This document shows positions 57,132-64,000 of a DNA stretch of 64,000 nucleotides, in pieces. The stretch is from assembly GCA_023101885.1 (NCBI GenBank), contig JALPQD010000138.1:124001-188000 (forward strand). The letters run 5' to 3'. Position 1 is the first letter of the stretch; each line of letters starts with the position of its first letter. Position numbers and translations under genes: made by a program. The notes below the pieces were generated by a model. It saw nothing but the letters and a program-made list of their open reading frames with translations. It did not search any database and was not told where the DNA came from. Source of the DNA: Typhlomys cinereus. Lineage: Eukaryota > Chordata > Mammalia > Rodentia > Platacanthomyidae.

Positions 57132-57929
57132 CTATTCTACCAGCTGCCCAACATCTCAGCGCAGGAACATTGAGCCAGAGGAGACAAGGAGAGACAGACA
57201 GACAGACAAGAGAAGACCAGCCCTAGACATGATGCTGACAGCAACAGATGCACAGGTGAGAAGACAGAATTCACTGTGGTGTATAGCCAAGGCAGAGCCT
57301 GACATGGACGCAGGACGGCGACAGAGATGAAAGACGACTGGGGGGGGGGCAAAGCTACAAAATAAACACCTGCCTGGGGAAGGGGAGACCTCAGGGGGGA
57401 GGCGAGGGGCAAAGCCGCCACAGCCTGGCTAGGAAAATAGAGGATGGGGGAAAAGACAGCCATGGGAATCCACCCAACAACCCTTCAGTCAGGATAAGCA
57501 TCTGAGAAGCCCAAAGCAGGTGTAAAGACCCTACAAACAAGCTCAGTAACAGCCCCTCCGCCTCCCTCCCACCCCTCCGGCCATCCCACTATTCACTCAT
57601 TCTCAGACAAAACCAAATAACCCAGAACCCAGGCAGGCTGGAAGCAGCAGAGAGAGAGAGGAGAGAGACAGTGAGAACCAACAGCAGACAGGCAGATGTC
57701 CCATCCGCTCCTCTAGGGCACCATTCATTGCTAATAGGAACGTCATCATCTAGCTGCGCACCATCATGTGGCGGGAGGAAAGGGGGTGTGCTTGGGAGCA
57801 ACCACCCTATTCGGGGACAGAAAGATCACTGACAAAGGGAGAGCACAAGAGGGAGAGGAGGAAGGAGGTTATTACATAACTGCCACTTTCTTCCCTCCAC
57901 CCTGAAAGTACTGTTCTATCTGACAGGCT
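57132..57929. other. Intronic sequence, nothing recognised
   Basis: Purine-rich on the plus strand near 57640-57670 and 57840-57870. No gene recognised. Confidence 0.5.
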
Positions 57930-58275
57930 CCTCTCGGAGGGGGGAAAAATGACAAATCCAATCCAAAATTCAACAGCCTGTGTTCTGTTCAGAGAGCACA
58001 CAGTGTACTGTACAGCCCATAAAACTCCAAACAGCCTCCAGACACTGCCGCAATCGTCCTCCATCAAAACACTTTGTCTTGCATACAAAAATAAGATACG
58101 GCGCTGAACGGAATACAAAATCAGCCCATTACAGTACAGAGAGACTGCTACTTAGCAACCAGGGGGCTCTAAAGCCTCAGTGCTCTACAGGAAGCAAAAT
58201 CTGTCGAGCCTGTTGGGCAAATGATAAACATTAGCAGTATTAAAAAACACAAAAGCCATGTAAATGGATAGACAT
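57930..58275. promoter_or_regulatory. Candidate conserved non-coding element carrying a steroid-receptor motif
   Basis: Repeat-free block with low-substitution look: 'gcatacaaaaataagatacg', 'aaaatcagcccattacag', 'ggcaaatgataaacattagc'. Contains the receptor motif at 57995-58009. Confidence 0.45.
57995..58009. promoter_or_regulatory. Candidate steroid-receptor response element
   Basis: AGCACACAGTGTACT fits the 15-bp RGnACAnnnTGTnCY consensus at every fixed position; the halves are inverted with one mismatch between them. Confidence 0.5.
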
Positions 58276-58682
58276 CATGTAGAAACGAATTTATAGAATC
58301 AAGTGGGGTGGGGTTTGCTGGATGGGGAGAGAGGCTGGATGGGATGAGAGAGAAAGAGAGAGGAAGAGAGAGATAAGATGTGCACCATATGGAGACAGAG
58401 ACAAGTGGCCTGGGTGGGATACATAAACCCCTTCACACAGGCTAGAGGTGAAGGGATGGGGAAAAAAGAGGTAGAGAGAAAAAGTGTTTTCATACAATAA
58501 CCTGCAAAGAACTTTCGGAACTTTCTCAGTTTAGTTGGCCTGAGGGAAGTGGGACCTAGGCATGCTCAGTAATAAGGTGCGCAGATGGGGGGAGGTTGAG
58601 ACTGGGTGGCACAAAACTGACACCTGCTGTAAATAAAACCCCTGTCGCCCCCCCCAAAAAAGTTAAAAAATAAAAATAAAAA

Positions 58683-58692
58683 TACACACACA

Positions 58693-58740
<48 letters not shown>
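58683..58740. repeat. (CA)n microsatellite with A-rich 5' flank
   Basis: Long CA run after 'aaaaataaaaataaaaatac'. No SINE head recognised upstream. Confidence 0.95.
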
Positions 58741-58743
<3 letters not shown>

Positions 58744-58969
58744 CCCAGCAACAAAACCAAAAACACCCCATGTGAGTTAGAGAACCAGCGCATTTCATCA
58801 GGTAAAGGGGAAAAATACTCTGGCTGGGAATCAGCGGCAGGGTTTCGGATCTCAGCCAAAACAGGAGCTAAAAAGCAAAACCATATTCTTCGGCTCTCAG
58901 TTGAGGCTCTTGAGGCAGAAATGGAGAAGGGGAGGGGAGGGGGCCGTGAGGGGAAGGGGGCAGGAAAGA

Positions 58970-59180
58970 AATGTATTTTTCATCAGCCAGTGTATAATTT
59001 ATAAACAGCATTAAACAGTTTTTGTTTTCTTTCTCCTCTCTCCCGTGTAGGGGCTTGGACTGCAGTCAAGCCTGCATTAATTTCTGCTCTGGGTACAGTG
59101 TGTTCTTGGAGACGCATCTGCAAGCGATCATAAACTCTCTGGAATGCTGGCAGAACATCCAGACCTGCCGGCAGGCCAGT
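58970..59180. promoter_or_regulatory. Candidate conserved element with a canonical GRE
   Basis: Repeat-free block around 59092-59106, with 'aatttataaacagcattaaac' split upstream and 'cgatcataaactctctggaa' (GGAATG-like TEAD word) downstream. Confidence 0.45.
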
Positions 59181-60185
59181 GACGACACCACTCAGGGAAA
59201 AAGTTCGGGAAGCAGGCCAGAGTCAGAGGAGGGAGGGAGAGCGAGTGTGCTGCAGAGAGAAGCTGGGGAAAGTGCTGCTTCCTCTCTGCCCCCCATCCCA
59301 GCCTCCCCTCCCCTGAGCCCTCCACTTGATCATCAGCCTGCTCCTGACCCTAACCGAACCATACAGCACAGTGCCTCAAGCCTCACGAAGAGCAAGAGCC
59401 TCAGAGAGTGTGTTCACAGAGTCTCCTCTTTCACCCTGATGGTGAAAGGGAAAGCTGACATTCCCTGGAGAGAGGACGGAGTGAAAGGACCGGCCACAGG
59501 CTCCACATGCCTGGACACCCCCAAGCTGCAAGATCCAAGAAACCATCCTTGGGCCTTAGGATGTTTTTCTGAACAACTAGAGCAATCTGTGTCGTCATGG
59601 GCAACTTGCTGGCTACCATGTTTTCCCTTCCTGTCTGTGTTTAAGAGCCTTTCTGAAGCCCAAAGCTAAGTATAGGCAGAGAGGAAGAGAGGGAAGAAGG
59701 GAGGGAGGGAAGGGAGGAAGAAGACAGCCCACAGATCTCCACCATCTTGATTCTTTTTTTTTTTTCCCTCTCCTGTGATCAACATAGGGGAAAGTAAAAG
59801 AAAGTCAACCTGGCTTCTCTTCCAATTTGTGTAGCACCGCCCCCCATACTCTCACCACCACATAGATGATCCTGGGTAACAGATGCCATGCCCGGACACA
59901 CCATGTGTCACTGGAAAACCATCACCCAAAGTCCTCATCCCTTTAGAGACACTGAGGGCGGGGAGAAGCCTGGTCCCAGGGGAAGGTTGTCGGTCAGGAT
60001 GGTTTGCAGCAACCAAGAGAGGGGAGGGTCAAGCAGGGTCAAACAGGGCCCCTGTGTGCCTCCAGGACTCACCCCAGTACATCAGGCATGGCCCCTTCAA
60101 TAATGCTGCCATGCCCAGTGTGGACTGGCCATCTTGGCAGTCCACTCTAGTCCACAACAATAAAAAAAGAACACCTCAAGGGTCC
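59051..60185 (+). ncRNA. Candidate antisense non-coding RNA terminal exon
   Basis: A long pyrimidine tract (59013-59047, TTTTTGTTTTCTTTCTCCTC and onwards) ends in TGTAG at 59046-59050, a strong plus-strand splice acceptor antisense to ZBTB16. The following sequence has a plus-strand frame that starts before the acceptor (59022) and runs to 59669; composition is Ser/Pro-rich with no domain, so coding is not claimed. An AATAAA at 60159-60164 could end the exon. No upstream partner exon was found, so the call is speculative. Confidence 0.25.
59092..59106. promoter_or_regulatory. Canonical glucocorticoid/progesterone response element
   Basis: GGTACAGTGTGTTCT is the textbook GGTACAnnnTGTTCT element with every specified base matched. 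Sits in repeat-free sequence 42 bp after the plus-strand acceptor AG. Confidence 0.7.
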
Positions 60186-61219
60186 CTTTGAGTTCAGAAA
60201 GGGAGAGGTGCTTCTCCCTTCTTGACACTTCAGAGGCTCTCCGGTGCAATGGAGGAAGGGTACAAATCATACTGCCTCTGCTGCAGTTACTCTGCATGCT
60301 GGGGAACAAGGGGTTAAATTCCAGCTTACAAGAGTCTGGTTACAGTTTCTTGTCCAGTTTGACAGGAGAACACACACCAACATCAGGGCCTAAGGGAACT
60401 GGCCACACCATAGCCATACATCATGGCCGAGAGAGGGCCCATCCTTCTTGCCAGACCAGCACATGTGGCCAAGTATACAGAAGCTTCCTAACCAGTATCT
60501 TCCATCTTATTCACCTGTGCAAAGGACTAGCTCTACCACCATGAGCTGGGCCTCCCCATCAAGTAGACAATCTCTTGCAGCCTCATATCGACCTAACTCA
60601 ACTACTGATTCTCTACAGTGTGCCCAAGTTGACGCAGCATTGCCATTTCTTTCTCCTCTTAGTGTTGCCCTCCTTCCTGTGTTTTGCATACCTTCTCTAC
60701 TCTCTCCAAGATACAGGCCATGCCTGTGATAGGCTTCCTCTACCATCTCTTCAGAATGCTGCTCTTACCTCCTGCTACCCAAGATGCACATCCTCTAAAT
60801 TGCTCCTAGACCTCTTTAATGGCAAATGGTACACATGTTCTTCTGTCACCATTTTAAAATGAAACTGGTGACACGTACTAGATTTGGGCTGTGTGAAGGC
60901 AGAGGTGCCGTGGCATGCATCACTGTGTTAAACGTGTGCTGCCTCACACATAATTAGTACTTTGTTAAATTCACTGGTTCTCAAAAGTGAATGGCAGACA
61001 CCCTCAGAATGGGGCCAGGCTACCTAGATATCCAAATGTCTTCACGGTAAGTAACTGTGTCCAAAACAGGGCAAACAATCCTAGGATGCTAACAACCCAG
61101 CAGCATGACAAGCCAAGGTATAAGACACACCTTCTAATGGGAAAATGGAGACTGGCCAAGCTCAGAATCAACAGGAGCCATGTGACAAATCTCTTCAGCC
61201 CAGTGCCTCAACTAGAAAC
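60186..61219. other. Intronic sequence, nothing recognised
   Basis: Short frames on both strands; no repeat identified with confidence. Confidence 0.5.
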
Positions 61220-61271
61220 AGCTTCTTGTGTATTTGTTACACGTAAGCTTCTTGTGTATTTGTTACGCGTA
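61220..61271. repeat. 26-bp tandem duplication
   Basis: Two head-to-tail units (61220-61245, 61246-61271) starting AGCTTCTTGTGTATTTGTTA, differing at one base (ACACGTA versus ACGCGTA). Confidence 0.9.
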
Positions 61272-61289
61272 CATGGTTGGTGTGTGCAT

Positions 61290-61532
61290 GTATTTGCATG
61301 TGTGTGGGCACATGCATGTGGGAAACATCCTTACTCACTCGTCCATCTTATTCTTTTGAGACAGGGTCACCAATCAACCCCAGAGCTTGCAATAATTAGT
61401 CTAGCTAGCCACAAATCGCACAGGGGGTCTCCAAGCCTGTTCATCTGGCATTTTAACATGGGGTGTGAGGGATCTGAACTTTGGTCCTCTAGCTTGCACG
61501 ACGAGCACTTTAGCTGCTGAGCCATCTCAAGG
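61290..61532 (-). repeat. B4-type composite SINE, antisense
   Basis: GTGT tail, 'ttttgagacagggtcaccaa', 'gtgagggatctgaactttgg', 'cgagcactttagctgctgag' and 'ccatctc': antisense B1-like body then antisense tRNA-like head. Confidence 0.7.
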
Positions 61533-61759
61533 AGAAGCCAAGAGATACTTCATAGCCTGATCACAGAGCCAAGGCAGCAAAGTGGGGAGGGAGGTTCTGG
61601 AACCATCCTAGGACGTGGATCATGAGCTAGTGGCATTCTGCTTCCTGCCACAACCCTGTAACCCCAAGCTCAGGCAAACCTAGAGTGACAGTTTTCTCTT
61701 CCCTCCAGAAACTGTGTCCCCAAGCTTTTCTGATCCCCCAAACCACCTCTGAAAATGCA

Positions 61760-62370
61760 GAGCCCCGCTGGATCATCTCATTAGTTAATGAGTTAGGTTA
61801 TTGTTGGTTAATTTAAACTTACTGTTATCATCAGGTATATCTCATAAACACTCAATTAGTTAACACATTCAAATCGAAATAAAAACTTCAATTAAACTGA
61901 TCATTCTCTACTAGCATTTAGGGTTTTTAAACACACACATACACACACCAAAAAAAAAAAAATTGGAAAAAAAAAGAAAGTAAGAGAGAAAGTGCTGCCT
62001 CTCAGAAGGGCCTCCTACAGGGCAAACTTCTAATTAAACAAATTGTCAATTTCAACACAATGAAAACTGATTTAGGAGTGTAAATTTAGTATTCTAGTCA
62101 CTGAAAACAAGACCTCGCCTTGTCGCTATCCTCCGGGCTGATTTCATGTGACAGGGAAACGAAAAAGGAGACCAGAAGAGAAGATGTGGAGAGAGACAAG
62201 CTAGAGCGCCTTCGTGTCAGACATAGCATCTCCCTGAAATTCAGTGCATTCCCTGCTCCAGCGTCGGAGAAACTCTTCTTCACCCCGCCCCTTCCAGATT
62301 AGAAAAAAAAAATTAATCGCGTATGATGACAAACTTGGCTGAGCACTCACTGTACATACTGTACCCACAA
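61760..62370. promoter_or_regulatory. Candidate conserved non-coding element, AT-rich, with palindromic receptor motif
   Basis: Repeat-free block with 'catctcattagttaatgagt', 'tcattctctactagcattta', 'acttctaattaaacaaattg', 'tcagtgcattccctgctcc' and a palindromic receptor motif at its end. An A-rich/CA spot at 61930-61980 interrupts it. Confidence 0.5.
62351..62365. promoter_or_regulatory. Candidate steroid-receptor response element
   Basis: TGTACATACTGTACC contains the perfect inverted repeat GTACA-TAC-TGTAC, matching the GnACAnnnTGTnC core at all fixed positions. The first base (T) departs from the outer purine preference. Confidence 0.5.
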
Positions 62371-62394
62371 GCCTGGCTCCCAGCCAGGCCTGGC

Positions 62395-62500
62395 CCCGCG
62401 CCAGGACTACAATAACAAACACAGGCGGTGCTAGCCAAGAGGGGGCGGGGCGCCCACTGCCAGTGAGCCGGGAGGAAGGGAGCACCCCGCAGCTCCGAGG
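62395..62500. promoter_or_regulatory. Short GC-rich segment with GC-box
   Basis: GGGGGCGGGGCG at 62441-62452 is a good SP/KLF box inside a locally GC-rich 100 bp; CCAAGAGGGGGC overlapping it is a weak CTCF-like core. Could be an intronic promoter or insulator, or neither. Confidence 0.3.
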
Positions 62501-62782
62501 AGCAGAAGCCCACACTGGGAAGGGGGCAAGGGGAGGGGCAGTAACTTGTAAAAGGGCAGCCCGCGCCTCTGCCCAAATTGGGGAGAGTGTTCTCTTCTCC
62601 ACAGCCCACTCTGAAGAAGAAAAGTAAAAAGGTCCCCCCACTCCAGGCCCTGGGGCAGCAACTCATTGAGCCAGCCCCTATCCAAACCCTTCTGGAATCC
62701 CCCGGCTTCACCTCCCTCTCAGAGCATGCACGGAGTCTTCAAAGCTTTGGAGGTCTAAATGAAGGCTCCTTTTGGTTTGTCT

Positions 62783-62935
62783 GATTTTTTTTCAGATAAG
62801 GTCTCCGGGAGCCGGGCCCTGGTCTCAAATGTCCTAAAAAACCGAGGCTGGCCTTCAACAGCTATTCCTGCCTCCGACCTCCCAGTCACAGGCATGCATC
62901 CCCACACCTGCCTCCCCCCCCCCAAAAAAATAAAG
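62783..62935 (-). repeat. B1-like SINE, antisense
   Basis: T-run, 'cagataaggtctccgggagc', 'aggctggccttcaacagct', 'tcctgcctccgacctcccag' then 'caggcatgcatccccac' are antisense B1 blocks. Confidence 0.65.
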
Positions 62936-63879
62936 TTTCTTCTTCTAAAGCAACATGAGTTCTCTTATTAGGGGATCTAGGGGTGGAAATCAGATATCAG
63001 CATGTATGAGACGCTGCTGTTGCTGGAGTCTTTCAGAAGATCAGCACTTAGAACCCAAACTCCAAAAAGCCCATCTCTGTGGGAGTGGTTGCTATTTAAC
63101 AGGAGGTGACAATTCAGGAAGTGCTCTAGCCCTTGGTGCTCTTTTGATTTTTGAGACATCTCTGCGCAGGAATGAGAGGTCTGCTGGTCAGCAGAAGGAA
63201 AGCACAGATGGTCTCTGACTCTCCGGGGTCTGAGCTATGTGCAAAGCTAATTGAACATAGCAGTGACCTAGTCTACCCTACCCTGTCACCAAATCCTCCT
63301 TCAAGAGGGCGCTGCTGGCAAATGAACTTCAGAGGGGCAAATCACATAACACAGCTGCCTACAGTGGCTGATACATGGGAAAACAACTGGAATCCCAAGG
63401 CTTCCTAAATATCCCCATGTGACCCCGGCACGGTGAAGGTGCACTCTTGATAGGACCAAAGCATACTTCCAGGGATCAGAGCCAGCAGGCACAGCAGGTG
63501 CCTAGTCACTATCTCGTTAGAACTGGGGACATCAAACTCCAGTTTGGAAATCACGAGATCAATAGGTCTTCTCAGCCATACCTACCATGGACATGGCTTC
63601 TCACTACTGAGGTGGACGCCGACTCACATGTGTGTTCCCATGGCCTAGAATCCAGGTGCATTGTGGGAAAGAGGATCCAGGGTATCTCCCACCCCAGCAA
63701 GCCCTTCAGTCATGAAAGGCTTCTACTGTGAAGAAACTGGTCAAGACCTTGGAGTCCCCCCCCCTCCCCCGCCCCCTCAGCTGGTCACCAGACTCAAGGC
63801 TGCACTCATTCACTCGAAAAGCATTTGCTGAAACCAGGCAAGGTGCTAGACATAATGGGGACCAAGCCTGTGCCCCCCA
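62936..63879. other. Intronic sequence, nothing recognised
   Basis: No gene or confident repeat. Contains 'tcaagagggcgctgctgg' near 63299-63316, a partial CTCF-like core, and a C-rich run near 63754-63775. Confidence 0.5.
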
Positions 63880-64000
63880 ATAGCTAGAGAGCCACATGTC
63901 AGGCAATGTTGAGAAGGTCATAGTAAGCCTGTGGAGTCTCTGAGCTAGGGACAGTCATCCCTACTTTATATGCAAGGATGCTGAGGCTTAGAAAGTTTGG
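63880..64000 (-). repeat. MIR SINE, antisense, cut by window end
   Basis: 'gtcatccctactttatatgc' and 'aaggatgctgaggcttagaa' are the antisense MIR core; the element continues beyond the window. Confidence 0.6.

Larger units (their letters stand above)
35236..64000 (-). other. ZBTB16: ZBTB16 intron upstream of the zinc-finger-3 exon (3' part)
   Basis: From the acceptor to the window end no coding exon was found. The preceding exon, which carries the BTB domain and the first two fingers, would give a minus-strand frame of several hundred residues; none exists, so the intron exceeds 28.7 kb. It contains most of the young SINE copies and the cluster of steroid-receptor motifs. Confidence 0.85.

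Noticed and set aside
59022..59669. 215-residue plus-strand frame as a protein gene
   Set aside because: It begins inside the pyrimidine tract before the acceptor and has no domain or codon signature. Only the splice acceptor is retained as an observation, as possible non-coding RNA.
1..64000. CRISPR array, bacterial operon, phage or plasmid features
   Set aside because: The window is rodent intron; the tandem structures are microsatellites or short duplications and there are no compact bacterial genes.

Overview
The window is vertebrate, almost certainly rodent, intronic DNA. It has no prokaryote-like gene packing. It is filled with short interspersed repeats (7SL-derived B1-like monomers, tRNA-derived SINEs of the B2/B3/B4 type, MIR, L2, L1-like and MaLR-like fragments) and many CA/GT, GA and GGAA microsatellites. 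A tRNA-like SINE with near-identical copies and intact target-site duplications is not the mouse or rat B2 consensus as I know it. I therefore read this as a rodent with its own active tRNA SINE and do not name a species.

Only one protein-coding segment is supported: an 87-bp internal exon on the minus strand (35149-35235). It encodes a C2H2 zinc finger that I recognise as the third of the nine fingers of PLZF, product of ZBTB16. It has a good polypyrimidine tract and AG acceptor, a consensus GTGAGT donor, and the same intron phase at both ends. Everything else is read as its two flanking introns. With the gene on the minus strand, positions 35236-64000 are the 3' part of the upstream intron (following the large BTB-encoding exon) and positions 1-35148 are the 5' part of the downstream intron. 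I could not find the next exon (fingers 4-5) or the BTB exon, so both introns run off the window.

The long translated frames elsewhere cross SINEs, microsatellites and other repeats and show no codon constraint, so they are not called as genes. One possible exception is a plus-strand (antisense) segment near 59.05-60.18 kb with a strong splice acceptor and a downstream AATAAA; it is offered as a candidate non-coding RNA terminal exon.

The most interesting content is regulatory. ZBTB16 is an established, strongly glucocorticoid- and progesterone-induced gene. The window holds a perfect 15-bp palindromic steroid-receptor element in the downstream intron (7825-7839) and three further full-length matches within 4.4 kb of the upstream intron (57995-58009, 59092-59106, 62351-62365). 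Those three lie in repeat-free sequence that looks like conserved non-coding DNA. Several other repeat-free AT-rich blocks (about 9.1, 25.2, 27.8, 32.2, 39.4, 49.6, 51.5, 54.8 and 62 kb) are candidate developmental enhancers. Repeats are concentrated between them, including four young SINE copies at 37-49 kb, a 680-bp L1-like insertion with 13-bp duplications, and a B4-type element split by a later insertion.
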